Positions 22,190 through 34,849 of a stretch of DNA of 64,000 nucleotides are shown here, piece by piece. The DNA lies in NCBI GenBank assembly GCA_030704615.1, contig CM060734.1, forward strand, positions 11,718,001 to 11,782,000. Direction: 5' to 3'. How positions within the stretch are numbered: the stretch's first letter is position 1; every line of letters begins with the position of its first letter. Under the pieces are notes generated by a model. That model was not told where the DNA came from. It did not search any database and saw nothing but the letters and a program-made list of their open reading frames with translations. The stretch is from Takakia lepidozioides (lineage: Eukaryota; Streptophyta; Takakiopsida; Takakiales; Takakiaceae). The position numbers were made by a program, and so were the translations under genes.

Positions 22190-23009
22190 TCAATGAGCCC
22201 AATCTACACCGCAACTTACCACGACCCCCCTAGACTAATATGCCGTCACCCCGACCACGCGCGCTCAGGGCTCGTCAAGGCCCAATCCCAAACAACCTTC
22301 TGGAATGGCTCTAGAGACAATATTCCCACGCACCCAACCACCCACCATCTCTACAACCTCCCAAACAAGACTTTGCCACTGAAATCGATTGGTTAGTCCA
22401 AAGATATCTCAAAGACACCCCCCCCCCCCAAAAAGCCACGCCCCCCGACCCGGCTAGCACAGGCATCACCCACTGTACCCTTCCCCCAGACATCCTCACA
22501 CTAAACTCATTACCTTCTTCCACCAGCTCACACACTCATTTACTACTCCAACACCTCACATGCCCCATGGAACTAACCACATATGCCAGCCCATACCATA
22601 GAGACTGCCTTTTCGGAGCCATAGGTACAGCCACCCAGCACACCTGGTCCAGCAGAGGCCTTGCTCACCCCCCACCCGAACCTGCGACATTCGAAGCCCT
22701 CCAATGGGCGCGCTTAGCCGCCAAGTCCTCCCCTGCTGCTCTCACCATACTTCTTCTCTCACACAACAAAAACTTCCAAATGACTCCCACCCCCTCTTAC
22801 GTCTTCCCATTGGTACTCATTTAATAGCAACCATTGATCATCAACTTAAATACTCACACACCCCCCGCTCCTCAAATACCTCCAGCAGAAGGAACCATCT
22901 CTAACTCTTATCTTACTCATACAAACCCCAACTCAGCCCACATCTCTCCTCCTTTCCTCTAAGATGTACACAAACTGCTTACCCACACACACAAAATGAA
23001 AGCGAACAT

Positions 23010-23044
<35 letters not shown>

Positions 23045-23725
23045 ACCAGCCACCCCTGATGCGATACCACCCCGCCCCCTTTCCGCAACATTAAACCCAA
23101 TAAAGCCTGGATAAAGGCTTCTCCGCGCCCGCCACACACCGCTCACATCATAACCCCACTCACCCTCCCGCAAATTTATCAACAAAGAAAAACTCTCAGA
23201 TTCCCCCTCATCCACTCACACTACACGGACGGCTCCGTCATGAACTCGAAGGCCGGTTATGGAATATTCCATGCGGCCACTCAACAAGGGCTTGCCCTCC
23301 GCCTACTTGGCCCTGCCACAATTCTGCGAGCAGAACTTATGGCTATCTATGAGACCATATCAAGACTAGACGCCATTATTCAACTAGCTCTCTCCAAATC
23401 CCAACCCATCCACTTCCGCAAAGTCCGCTCGCATACTGGAATACGAGGCAATGATGTTGCCGACTCATTTGCTCAGGCTGGCGCCGCCCAGCCCCCGGTA
23501 CTCCCATCCTCTGACCCTATTCACATTGCCCACACCCACCCATTCTGGTTCATATACCCCGTCCCTGAACCCCCTGCACCCAGGCCTGTCCACAATCTAC
23601 TTGCCACCCTCACGCATGAGGCTAACAAACAAGCTGCCGCATCAATCAGCCACACTAAAGTCCATATACAGAAATGGACACAATCCGAGACAAACCTGGA
23701 AGACGAAATGTGCGTCTGTTCATGA
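22190..23725 (+). mobile_element. LINE 3'-half remnant with RNase H domain
   Basis: Very C-rich plus strand. A broken frame near 22300-22420 has EIDWLVQRYLKDTP. The RNase H domain follows: YTDGSVMNSKAGYGIF at about 23220 with its catalytic Asp, LRAELMAIYETI with the Glu, then VRSHTGIRGNDVADSFAQAG with the final His and Asp. The third block, which carries the second catalytic Asp, is deleted between YETISRLD and the SHTG motif. Poly-C runs and stops break the upstream frame. It is probably the same family as the ORF1/endonuclease piece at 24940-29300, judged by base composition and codon style. Confidence 0.75.
22988..23044 (+). repeat. Poly-C tract of over 30 bp
   Basis: A pure C run of about 33 bases beginning near 23012 inside the LINE remnant. 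Similar shorter runs lie at about 22420, 27131, 29091, 60937 and 62106, all on the C-rich coding strand of LINE sequence. Confidence 0.8.
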
Positions 23726-24114
23726 CGAGATGTTGTTGTGGGGAGCTCGCGAGGTCTTACTACCATGCTTACACCCCACCTCCACAATATCTCCTACCGG
23801 ATCGGGCTGTTGAGTTGGTGACTCACTTTTCTGGGCCCGGGAATATATTGCTGATACTGAGGGACAATCGGAACAGGTGTGTGTTGGACGTGCGCGAATA
23901 TCACGATGACGTCGAGGATCTCCCACCTGGGCTGGAATATCTGCTTGTTTTCACGAACCTCTCGAATATAGATATGTTGTATCTTCATGTGCGCCATCTC
24001 CATCCAGATACCGCCAACGGTGACTGGATGAATACAACGCCACTCCTCATTTTGGATATGTTCTTTGACGACTCCGTCGTTCATGTTGTCGATATGAACA
24101 CAGCGGGATAGGCA
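23674..24114 (+). other. Orphan 145-aa open frame after the RNase H remnant
   Basis: Open from 23674 to a TAG at 24112-24114, overlapping the end of the RNase H frame. Composition changes sharply here, from C-rich to mixed. Visible strings include RAVELVTHFSGPGNILL and a C-terminus rich in Asp and Val (FFDDSVVHVVDM). I recognise no family, membrane segment or signal peptide. It could be a captured exon, a transposon accessory frame or chance. Confidence 0.25.
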
Positions 24115-24464
24115 GTTGAACGGGGAATTTTACAAGAGGAACATTCTTGGGGGTGTTTCATTGGTACAGGCCGTGGTGGTCCTGTACTCTTATGTCCTCC
24201 ATTTGGGGACAATCATTTTTTAGAGAGGACATATGCTCGGACTTGTTCCCATCCAGAATAAATAAAAGATTTTGGTGAAGTATGGGTTCCTCCTGTGAAT
24301 GGTCATGTCCTCATCTTTTTTTAATAGTCCGTGTGGTAGTCATTTCTGAATGAGGTCTGCAACTTTTTCAGTCTTCTGTAATCGGACTTCTTCCCGATTC
24401 AACATGTGATTTCGTACTCTTACTTTTTGAGCATGTGTTTCACAATTTAGAAAAGAACATCCCA

Positions 24465-24738
24465 GACGGAATGCGGTGCAACATTTCCGTTCCACCATCT
24501 CTTAGGTATCTCACGGGACGGAAATGCGGCACCACATTTCCGTTCCACTATGTCCTAGGCGGTACAGTGGATGAAAATGCGGTACCACATTTCCGTTCGA
24601 CCATATGCTAGCTGGTACAGTGGACGGAAATGCGGTGGCTCTCTTCCAAAGGGAGAGCCCGGACGGAATTGTGATACCGCATTTCCGTTCCGGGATATGC
24701 ACTGGGATGTTTTGTCTCCGATACAACAGAAATGCGGC
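24465..24738. repeat. Array of hairpin units built on GGAAATGCGG...CCACATTTCC
   Basis: Five spaced units (near 24465, 24518, 24568, 24624 and 24662) each contain ACGGAAATGCGG and, in four, the inverted CACATTTCCGTTCC close behind, so each can fold on itself. Spacers include GGTACAGTGGA. The unit length is about 40-55 bp. Confidence 0.65.
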
Positions 24739-24939
24739 CTCTCTTTATGATCACAACTTGGTTGTCTAACTGTTTTAACTAACATTCCTGGCACTTGTCA
24801 GTGCAGACGTTCATGTCTGCCTCGAGAATATGGCAGTATGCAACCTTAGGAAAATCTGTCAGGAGATGTTATTGGTTCGCCGAATTCCCCATCATCCACT
24901 CCCTCTTCGCTTACCTCAGTCAACAGTACCCCTATACGT

Positions 24940-27067
24940 ATGTCTAGTTCCAAGGCGTGCGGAATCCAAAAGCAAACTGGCAATAATAAACAGCCTAGAT
25001 CTACCAGTATAACTACCCGAAGTAGAAAATCTAGTGAGCTTCCACTCTCCACCCTCAAATCATCCACGAAGAATCAGCAAATGGCAGACGACGAAGAGAT
25101 GGAGCGGACTCCCACTGGAGCGACGGACGCCAGTGACATGCACTCCTCCGACGCGCTCTTCTTTGTTGCTAAACAAGCCTACCACACCCGATCTACACAG
25201 AACCCACAGAAGGTTGCCAACCCAAGTGCGCAAGTCAACAAGACTACCACACCCCCGCAGCAATCCACCATTCCCAAGCAGATGCGAACCGCTCCTCCCA
25301 CCACCCTCTCATCCCCTGTTGATCTACTTACGCTTAACCCACGAGCAAAACGACCCTCCGACGCCCTCAACAGTGAAGCTGACAGTAGCCACTCCGACCC
25401 CAAAAAATCAAGGGGCCCCAATGCGCAAGACCGATTACAATGCATAGACACCTCTAGCCCACCCTCCCTCCCTCCCTCCGCTATGGCTGGGATATGAAGC
25501 GCTCGAGCAACAGGCCATCGACTCACAAACTCCCCATCATAGCCGAAGACCGATCCGGCTTTGAACTCCAGCGCCTGGGCCTCAGTCACCCCGAAATCTA
25601 CAAACTGCGTACCCACACGTCTTGCAGCTCTTGTTCCCAACAGTGAGGTCGGATGGGCGAGAGGGTCAATTCTACCCCCTCACTCAACTACCAAAAGGGA
25701 CCATAATTGACCCTACATCAGGGTTGTCGGAGGCCCCCCCGCACATACTGATTCGGTTTGACACTAATATAGAGATGCCCAAGGAACAAGCTCTCCAAAG
25801 AGCTTGCAAAAGTTTCGAAAACATGAATATCCCCTTAGGGACCCGGCTGTACTTCCCGATCACAACGCTCTCCAAGCACGGCAGCCCGAACTGGTGTGGT
25901 CTTCTCAAGGTCGAGCTACTTCACCCCGAAACTGATGGACTGGCTCTACTACGAGGTGATCGAGCATTCGTCATCAACATGGCCTCGGGTATGCCAATGC
26001 AGGGGAAGGTCGAGAAGGCATTCGAACTCTCATCATCCACAAACTACCTCTCACTCTACATGACGAGCGACGCCCTCCTAGGTACGATTGGAAGCAAACT
26101 TACCATGCATCTAATTACAAAAACTTACTACCATGGAGATGAGTTCAAAATACTCCACATTGCCAAGAATGGCCCTGATACCAAATTTTGCTTTATATAC
26201 CTAGCTACTGAAGATACCAAGACCCGTATGCTGGCTCACGGTGTGCGTGTCAACCACACACTGATCAAACCCCAACTACGAAACTGTTGGACCAGCATGA
26301 CTGGCATTGCTGCAACACCACAGGAGATACCCACCCCGTCATCCATGGGCTCCGTATCGCTAGACACAACCATGCAGTATGGCATATACATAAACTCCGC
26401 TGAACGAGACGCCCTCATGTTGGTGGTGAAGAGCCTCAACCCACTCCACTCGCAAGCGGTGACCGAAGCAGCTTTCCGCAACCTGATGGGCAAAGACAAC
26501 ATTGAGCGCATCCTCTTCAACAAAATTGACAAAATAGAGAAATTCGACACAAAGGAATGGTCCTTGTCACCTGCAAAAATCCCAGTATCTACACCCAATG
26601 GTGTAATAGACCACGCGTCCTTGTTATTGACAGGCAGGTATGATTTGAGCCACACACACGGAGCCTGAATGGATCCAAACCAAACAGAAATCTTGGAGCG
26701 GCTTAGGGTGGCCAACATAAATCAAGCATTGGCGGACACCGTCAACTCAATTGCTATCAAACCCGACACAAAACTACGCAACGGACATGAATCTATGATG
26801 ACTGAAATTGACAGGAAGCTCGCAGCTCACGCCATCTCTCTCAAGACCGATATCAAGGAAGACCTTGCAGCCATGGAATCAAGGGTAGCCATCACCAAGA
26901 CAGCACAACAAGAGTCCCATCGAGCTTACCTGGTAACACTTCAAGACTCCATCACCAAAACATGGCAGCTAATCTGGCCAGCTTCTATGACCATGCACAC
27001 AAATACTTGGAGCAACTACAGTTACCACCGGGCCTTCCCAGTTCACAAGTGGGGAATACTGCCCTAA
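24940..27067 (+). mobile_element. LINE ORF1 with an in-frame stop
   Basis: A first frame (24940-25497) encodes a Ser/Thr/Pro-rich, basic N-terminal region. A second (from about 25622 to 27067) is the best preserved part: HILIRFDTNIEMPKEQALQR and NWCGLLKVELLHPETDGLAL suggest an RNA-binding fold, and a coiled-coil-like helix follows (ILERLRVANINQALADTV, then DIKEDLAAMESRV). A single TGA at 26666-26668 splits this frame, and the sequence continues in the same frame with ATG. The position 5' of an endonuclease start supports LINE ORF1, but no zinc knuckle is seen and the exact ORF1 class is unknown to me. Confidence 0.6.
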
Positions 27068-29194
27068 ATCACGCAACAAATGCTCAAACCAACCAGACAA
27101 CGGCCATCATCGAGCTACCGCCGATTTTACCCCCCCCCCCCCCCCCCGCGGCTATGATCCGCTGGGCACAATCAAGGGCACGGCTCCGGCCATGCTGCTC
27201 ACTGCCACACCACAACACCGGCGACAAGCAAATCACCCACCCAGTACTCTTCCCGCGCCAAATGCATAAGATTGCAGCCAATGCAAAAAGCTACCTTGGC
27301 TCTTCCAAGACTCTACCTCTTGGCTTCTCTTGTTTTGCTCGCTACGGGACCCCTTTACTATACTTATGGATGCTATCCTCCACCAATTTTGTACTCTCTC
27401 TACCTTCTAAGCAATGCAGAGACTACTCTACTGCTATCATTTCACTCTCTACACATCTCATCACCATCTCACACTACCTCACCTTGGTCACTCTCGAATC
27501 ACTACCAACAATTACCGTGCTCACTATAGGCCTCCTGCTCCTCTCCCCACCAGATCGCGAGGCGTCTGGCAAGACACACACCAGCTTCCCCTGCCCGACC
27601 CCTTCTCAGATAATCGTCATTCTCGACACCCCCACCCGCTCATACCCCGATACGTGCCAGAAACCCCCAATGAAAGGCAGTGCAAACCTATTTATTGGCT
27701 TAAAATAAATTTAAATTCAATTAAATTGTGGAATGGCTTGAGGGAGGAGCGCGTCGATGGGGAGGCAAATGATTTATTCGTCTGTTGTGTCTCCGCACAT
27801 GTATCGCACACATGTTCAAGCCATTTACCCCGCCCCCCCTCCACGTGTCTGCACCTCACCCCCGCCACGAACCCACCCAAATCAAATTCAATCTCCCCCC
27901 CACCACCCCCCCGTCATCCACAACATACACCTCATCCATGCACCCACATCCACATCCATCCACGTCCGTATCCTATCACGGGGATTTCATCCATCCGGCC
28001 CCACTAACTCCAATATTCGCCCCATTTTTCACACACTCATACCCCCGCAATACTATATCCAACCCACCCCTTATCACCTACTGCACACTCACCCACCCCA
28101 TCCACCGTCACTCCCAAGACACCACGCATACATACCGGATGCACTATAACTCCTGATACACATACGCACTACCCCTTCATCTACCCCCGCACTCTACCAC
28201 CACTAGTCCCACGTTTACCTTCATCAATACCCATTCAGCCTCTCCCAACCCCGTCACACTCCCTGTATATCCCCTTGACACACTTAATTACATAAACACA
28301 CCTCCCCAAAGCTACCTCCTAACACACTGCCCGCATGGCCGGTATCAAATACAGCTCTTGGTATCCAAGCACTCCCTCCACCACCCCCCATCACATCACA
28401 CCAAATTCACACTAACATGTGCACTACTCATACTTATGAGATGCGGTGACATCCATCCCAACCCGGGATGAAACAACATTAATAATATTATCAATGACCT
28501 CCCTCCTGACCCCCAAGTCAACTATACGTTATACTTTCAACCCAACACTGTCTCACTCAAACCAGCATATGAACACTTATACGACCACTTCATACCCTTC
28601 CTTAATTACCTCATCTACCAGTCAAACCACAACCACATACCGTATAGCCACTTTTGGCCTACCTCCATGTGAATACCCCGCCCTCACACAAGCGGCTCGC
28701 AAACTCACCCAATACCCGCCTCTACACATTTTATTTTCCTTAATCATCACCATCCCCCCCTGCCCACGATATGTAATGACTACTTCCGGACTCACACACA
28801 CTCACAAGTCCATACACTTCTACACAAATTACAACAACTTCCAGCCCCACCCCCAAAATTACATAGCACCTCCTCACTATTTATCAGAACTACACAAGTC
28901 GCTTCAACTTCTCCAATCAACCCCCGGGAATGCCCATAAAATACTAAGCGACCACCTCTCCGACCCACATATGACCTCCGTGATACCGTCCACAAATTCC
29001 CATTCTTGGCTGATAACATTCTCAAGCCCACTCTCCAAGCCCACTCTCCAATTCCCGGCTACCAACCCTTGCCAAGATCACAATCCCCGACCCCCCCCCC
29101 CCCACAACGCCACCACCCCAAACCCCAAACTCTCCCAACATACACCCACCCAGTAGCACACCTCACCACTCCCACTTGATCTCTACCCAACAAG
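27068..29194 (+). other. C-rich low-complexity inter-ORF region of the LINE
   Basis: The plus strand is dominated by C and A, with words such as CCACCC, CATCCA and ACACAC. Few stops fall in some frames because of composition, not coding. It lies between ORF1 and the endonuclease start and probably includes a decayed ORF2 leader. Confidence 0.4.
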
Positions 29195-29300
29195 CACACT
29201 CCCTCTGCATCACCACTTGGAATGTGAGATCTTTAGCTACAAGCATTCAAAGTCTCATACACCTGCTCTCCGAATCCGTCTCCCCACATATTATCCAGTG
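29195..29300 (+). mobile_element. Start of the LINE endonuclease domain, then truncation
   Basis: The plus strand encodes SLCITTWNVRSLATSIQ, then LIHLLSESVSPHIIQ. The TWNVRSL string is the first conserved motif of AP-type (EEP) endonucleases. Homology stops near 29300, where the text changes, so the catalytic remainder and RT are missing. Confidence 0.6.
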
Positions 29301-29479
29301 GACACTCGAGGACTCTTCCCTGGAGTACGCACCATCTCTAAATTCCTATACCTAGGTCACAGGCCCTTCTGGGTTTTCTTGTGCCTGACTTCCCTCAACT
29401 CTTTGTGAGGGGAGCAACAACCACTGCTCTATAGCTCACCTTTTACCCCCTCACTGCTTTTCTGACTTTTCTCTCTCTA

Positions 29480-30226
29480 GGAGGAATGTTGCAGCGGGGT
29501 AAGGTGGAATGTTTTAAGGTTTAGAATCCCCGTACGGGAAGTCGCAGTGCTCCATACAGGGAGCATCGGTACTGCAGAATGCTTGACACAGAAAGCATTT
29601 ACTTTTTCCTTGACATATGCACTAGCAGACACGGATCATATATTCTGTGATGTAGAAAGATAAGTAATGATCAACAATATGCATTGAACAAGAGTGCATG
29701 TATTAGCCAACCCATTGTTCCCATTCCTGCACCTGTGATTCTTCACTTTGATGAAGAAGAAAAGAAACTCACAACGAGTGATTAGCAACGAAGATGTTGA
29801 AGTCTTCTACCTTGGCAAATGGATGGTCATCCCGCATCCCAAGGTCTGCCCCTGTAGATTCCAATAACTACCTGCAAATCAAACTGGGGAACAAAACACC
29901 TCTTTAATGCAACGACGTTGCCCCGCATTCCAAGATCTACTTCGGAACTCCAATAAAGGGTGTACAACAACTAATGGGTAAGAGCCCTACCGACTGCTTC
30001 CCGCCGGAGTAGTGTCATTGGATTATTGCAACTTAGTTGCCCCGCACTCCACCTTAGTATGGAGCTCCAATAACCAATGAGTCAATGGATAGGAAATACC
30101 AACATCTCCTTCCGGAAAACGGGAAAAAAAATCCTAAAGACTTTTCCCGTCAAGGCAAAGGCCACTAAGATCTCCCTTAGCTCCCTTCCCTGGATGGGGG
30201 AAATTAGTTTCATTGGTTAGTGGAAC
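29480..30226. repeat. Region downstream of gypsy pol with ~100-bp repeats; LTR not delimited
   Basis: Three spaced copies near 29834-29870, 29918-29966 and 30039-30080 of a unit close to TTGCCCCGCATTCCAAG...GGAGCTCCAATAA. It sits 3' of the minus-strand gypsy pol stop, where the 3' LTR should be. No equal copy exists beyond gag, so LTR borders cannot be fixed. Confidence 0.45.
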
Positions 30227-33200
30227 TCACATGTAGTAGTGCTTGCACCGGACACCGTTTACCAAATTGGGGAACTCCACCCCCCTCAGTGTCTCCAATT
30301 GTAATGAGCCGTTGTCGAAAACCGTCTTGACCACATACGGACCCATCCAGTATGAATCGAACTTGGCCTTGAACTCCTTGCTTCGACTGTTGAACAACAA
30401 TACCAAGTCCCCAGGATCAAAGATCCTCTTTTTCCGCTTGAGGTCGAACCGAGCCTTCCTCCGTCGCTGTACTGCTTCAATGTGTTGAGCAGCTGCTTGT
30501 CGATACTCGTCCAAACCTTCCAACGTTTCGAGCCTCTCCTTTAAGGACTCCGATGTCGCCAATCTCTCTGTAATGGCCAACCGAGAGATGGAATCTCGGT
30601 TTCGATTGGCATAATGGACTCAACCCCGTATACCAGTGAAAAGGGAGTGTGCCGAGTGGTCACCTTATGAGTCGTGTGAAATGCCCATAAGGCTAAGATC
30701 AACTTGTGTCCCAATCTCGTTTGTGCTCCTGAATTGTCTTGGACAGGATATTGCACAACGTCTGATTGGCACGTTCCACCTGCCCGCTAGTCTGTGGGTG
30801 ATAAGGGTTAGTCTTCCGGTGCTTGATGGAGAATGCTGCCATCATTTCTTCGATGACGTCATTGATGAAGTGTGACCCTCGATCGCTCACAATCTCCTTA
30901 GGACATCCAAACCTGGAAATGATGTTTTCATAAATGAACGCAGCGGTTACCTGTGCATTGGCCTTCTTGACAGCTTTGGCTTCCGCCCACTTTGTCAGGT
31001 ACTCTGTGACTCAGTCGCCAAGGTAGTCTACAAGCCGATGATGTAGCGATTTTGTTGGTTCGACGCGTGCACTTCTCCTACGTAATCAATCCCCCACTTC
31101 TCAAATGGAGCAAGTGGGAGTGTGGGAACTAACGACATTCCAAGCCTATTGTCCCTTTTTGCGTATCTTTGACAAGCGTCGCATCTTCGCACATGCATGT
31201 GCGCATCCTTGAACATGGAGGGCCAGTAGTATCCTGCCCTTAAAACTTTTTGTACAGTGAGTTGCCCTGCAAAGTGTCCTCCGCACATGCTATCATGAGC
31301 TGACTCTAAAATTTGGGGAACCTCCTTTGGAGTGATGCATCGCCTCAAGAGTCCATCCAATCCCCTTCTATTAAGTTGTCCTCCCACAAGGGCAAACTTC
31401 ATACTCCGCAACCGAAGCGTCTTCGTGCGTGCCGATCCATATCCGGTGGGTGTTCCATAGTACTAAGGTACTGAGCAATATGCTCATACCATGGAGGAAC
31501 TGTTTCAATGGAGAACAGGAATGCATCTGGGAAATCATCGTCGATAGGCTCGTCCCCTGTCTTCTCTGACAACCGAGAGAGATGGTCAGCCTGAGCATTG
31601 AGTCTTCCAGGCTTGTAGACTACCTTGTAGTCAAATTCCTGAAGTAGAATAACCCACCTGGCTATTCTTCCCGTCAAATTGGGCTTGTTGATCAGATATC
31701 GCAATGCCATGTGATCAACAAAAAATGTAATGGTGTCTCCAACAAATAATGCCGATATTTCTTCACGGCTAAGATCATCCCTAGCGCTCCCGCTCCGTAG
31801 TGCTATATCTCGTTTCTCCGAACGTTAATTGCCAACTAGCGAATGAGATTGGGTGGTCATGTCCTTCGGCATCTGGCTGACATAGAGCGCATCCTACTGC
31901 CACTGCCGATGCATCCACGTATACATGAAATGGCCGGTTCCAATCTGGAGCCGCCAGAACTGGGGCTGAGACCAATTGTTGTTTGAGGGTCTCAAATGAT
32001 TCTTGGCACCCTGCATCCCAAGAGAACACCTGATTTTTCTTCAATAAGAAAGTCAGAGGTAAAGCCTCCGCTGCGTACTTGTCCATAAGCTTCCTATACC
32101 ACCCGGTGTGGCCAAGGAACCCTTTCACCTTGGATGACGTTTCTGGTGCAGGTAGTTCAACGATGGCGCTCACCTTAGCAGGATCCGTCGCCACTCCTTC
32201 TCTGGACACAATGTGTCCCAGCAGCAGTCCATGTGTGACTGCAAACACGCACTTCATTGGGTTGAGGGATATCCCGTTGTCTCTGCACCTGAGGAAACAC
32301 TCTCGCAAAGCTGCAATGTGATCCTTCACGTCTCCATTGCAACAAAAGTCATCTAAGAAGATAACCAAATTCTTCCTCACGATGTCCGAGAAAGCATACG
32401 TCATAACCCGCTAGAAAGTCAGGGGCGTGTTACACAAACTGAAGGGCATTCTGGTGTAGGCGAACGTCCCCCACGGCGATGTGAATGTGGTCTTGACCAC
32501 ATCTTTCGGATCGATCAACACCTGCTTATAGCCCAAAAATCCATCCATGAAAGAGTAGAGCTCCTTCCCTGCTACTTCTTCCACTAACATATCGATGAAG
32601 GGCAAAGGAAAATGATCCTTATGCGTCACCTTGTTGAGAGGCCGGAAGTCCACGCATACCCTTAAACCTCCGTTCTTCTTGCGGACAATCACCATGGGTG
32701 AGACCCAAGTTGATGTTTCTACTGGAAAAATGAACTCCGCGGCTAACAGCTTCTCGATCTCGGCCTTGATCAGCAACGCCAAATTCGGGTTCATCCTCCT
32801 CTCTCGTTGTCGTCGTGGTGTAGCCCCCAGAATCAGGGGAATAGAGTGCATAGCAACGTACGAAGGCACTCCCTTCAGCTCGGTGTAGGAACACGCGAAA
32901 ATGTCTCAAAATTCTCTAAACAGTGCCTGGTATTCCAATGTCTGTTCAGATGTCAACTTGGATCCAACATTCACCAACTTGGGCGATTCTCTGCCAACCG
33001 CCATGTCTACCGCTTGCGTTGTTGGTTCCAATGTAAAGGTCGATCCGGGTTCAAATCGAGATCCATCTGAACCCTGCTGCAAATAGGGAATGAAAGGGCC
33101 GCTACGCTTCCTTACATCCCGTTCTAGATCAGCTTCCTCGATGATCTTCATCTCCATGATCTCACCGTCTTTCTCCTGGGGAACCTCCTGTTCCTGCAGC

Positions 33201-34156
33201 CCAACCTGTTCGGCGGATATGGAAAAGAGTTCGGTCAACAACTCGAACTCGTTAAGTGCCTCAGTTGCTACTGAGTGCACCATCACTTCTTGGCCGTGAT
33301 TTTCCCCGAACAGCCAAGTGATGCAGTCCGTATTGGACTCACATTCGTACAATCCCGGACCTAAGGATTTAACCGCATTCTCTAGTCCTACCTTCCTCCG
33401 CTTTACCTCCCTGCAAGGTGCGGAAACTGTTGCCAGTACTCGATGAGCCTGTGGCTTCGGAAAAAACTCATCATCCGACCACAAATCTTCTTCACTCAAG
33501 TCTGCAGACTCTTCCTCCGAGCCGATCGCATTGAGCTCATCCTCATCCGTCTCGTTGAGAGGTGCTCCAGTCATAAATGCAACAGTAGTGGTGTAAGGCC
33601 TTACCCCATAGGTGATAGTGCCTGCCCTCCAGTCCGTACGTGCTCGGGACTGGACCAACCATGGCCTTCCTAGTAGGAGGGCGTAAGAGTACTCATCAAT
33701 GGGAAAGTCAATGATCTGGAAGTCCACCGCATACGTGTACCCTCCAGTCTTCATTTTGACATTCGCAATGTGGCCCATGGGCCTGATCTTCCGCTGGTCA
33801 GCTAATCGTATAGTCAGCGGAGATTCATCTGTCACGCTTAATCCCAACTTTGATAAAGTGGACAGAGGCATGATGTTTACCGAACTTCCGTCATCCACCA
33901 GACAGCGTCGTATGAAACAGTCGACAATCTCTACTTCGATCTTGACTAGGCCTGGGTCAACCCGAGCATTGATGTGATGGGCCTGAACGGAACTGGCAAC
34001 TTGCTTCCTCACCAATGAAGCTTTGAGAGCGTGTCGAATGGTGGGAGCCATCGCTATGAGTTGAGCAAATGTCATGTTCGCCTGAATGTGCCGCAAATCC
34101 TCCATCAAATTGTATGGCTGTAACTCGTCGGTGAACCGCATCGTGGAGTGGATTCT
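30227..34156 (-). mobile_element. Ty3/gypsy retrotransposon pol (protease, RT, RNase H, integrase), degenerate
   Basis: Minus strand. The protease has LVDDGSSVNIMPLSTLSKLG near 33901-33840 and LLGRPWL. RT: ETSTWVSPMVIVRKKNGGLR, VDFRPLNKVT and VIFLDDF (FLDD catalytic box near 32365). A tether follows (GFLGHTGWYRK). RNase H: FHVYVDASAVAVGC, then DHLSRL. Integrase: a zinc-binding HDSMCGGH...CDACQR segment, KWGIDYVG, DRGSHFINDVI and HPQTSGQVERANQTL, then a C-terminal LVLLFNSRSKEF and YWMGPYVV; no chromodomain is seen. There is an in-frame TAG at 32411-32413 and frame changes near 32870, 31790, 31400 and 31030. It is a dead, Tat/Athila-like (non-chromovirus) copy; the lineage is inferred from the missing chromodomain and the overall layout. 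Confidence 0.9.
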
Positions 34157-34403
34157 TCATTTTGGCAGCTTCTCTGGTGCTGCCGGACGATTTGCTGAAC
34201 TTTTGGGTCTAGAGGTGAGAGGCAGAGTGGGGACGGGACGTACCACTGGAGGTTCCGTCTCTGCGAATGCCACTTCCTTCTCCTTCGGACGGACGACGTC
34301 TTCCTCTTGAAGCACCTTTTCCGCCACCATCCTCCCATCGGACTTCATCATTGTGAAGTTCAAATCCTCCTGCTCTGAGGCAGAAGTGGTGGACTCCGAC
34401 GCC
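34157..34403 (-). mobile_element. Gypsy gag-pol junction segment left of the CACTA insertion
   Basis: The minus-strand frame includes MMKSDGRMVAEKVLQEED and a Pro-rich end at a stop near 34157. It is the continuation of the gag frame that is interrupted at 38402 by the CACTA element. The insertion separates it by 4 kb from the zinc-knuckle part. Confidence 0.6.
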
Positions 34404-34406
34404 GCA
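34404..34406. repeat. Target-site duplication gca, left copy
   Basis: GCA directly before CACTACAAGGAAT; the same three bases follow the other terminus at 38399-38401. CACTA elements make 3-bp duplications. Confidence 0.85.
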
Positions 34407-34419
34407 CACTACAAGGAAT

Positions 34420-34810
34420 CGCCGAAATAACCACTCAAAAAATGACTAGAAACCCAGTCGTTTCAGTCAAAAAATGACTGGGCGACTACGAGTCCGAAAG
34501 GACAAGACCTATCGGACAGTCCGGTCGTTCCGGTCATTACGTGGTTAGAGTCGTTCCAGTCAGTCATGACGCCGACTGGGGGGTAATTTTTAAGGTGTGG
34601 CCACGTGGCGTCGTCGCGTGCAACGTTGACTGAATCTTGGACCTTGACCACAATGGACTTTTGACCGGGGGGTGTGACTTCCCCACGGTCTGCACGCCGG
34701 GCATACAGCCGTGTGGCTGTGTGTCGGTACTCGACGTGTTTTTTGCCGAAACATTCCGGATATGGCCACGTGCAGGCCGGAGGCCACACCACGTGGCGCG
34801 ATGAGTTGTA
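34420..34810. repeat. Left subterminal repeats of the CACTA element
   Basis: AAAAAATGACT occurs twice (34436-34446 and 34474-34484), followed by several CCGGTCGTTCC/GTCGTTCC words and three ACGTGG strings (GCCACGTGGCG near 34600, GGCCACGTGC near 34765, CACGTGGCGCG near 34790). Confidence 0.5.
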
Positions 34811-34849
34811 TGCTGGTTGCCTTTACAACTTGCAAGTAGAGTCGACAAC

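Noticed and set aside
28446-29156. 236-codon frame in the C-rich LINE region
   Set aside because: Composition-driven (T, H, P, S repeats); no domain pattern and no frame conservation can be seen.
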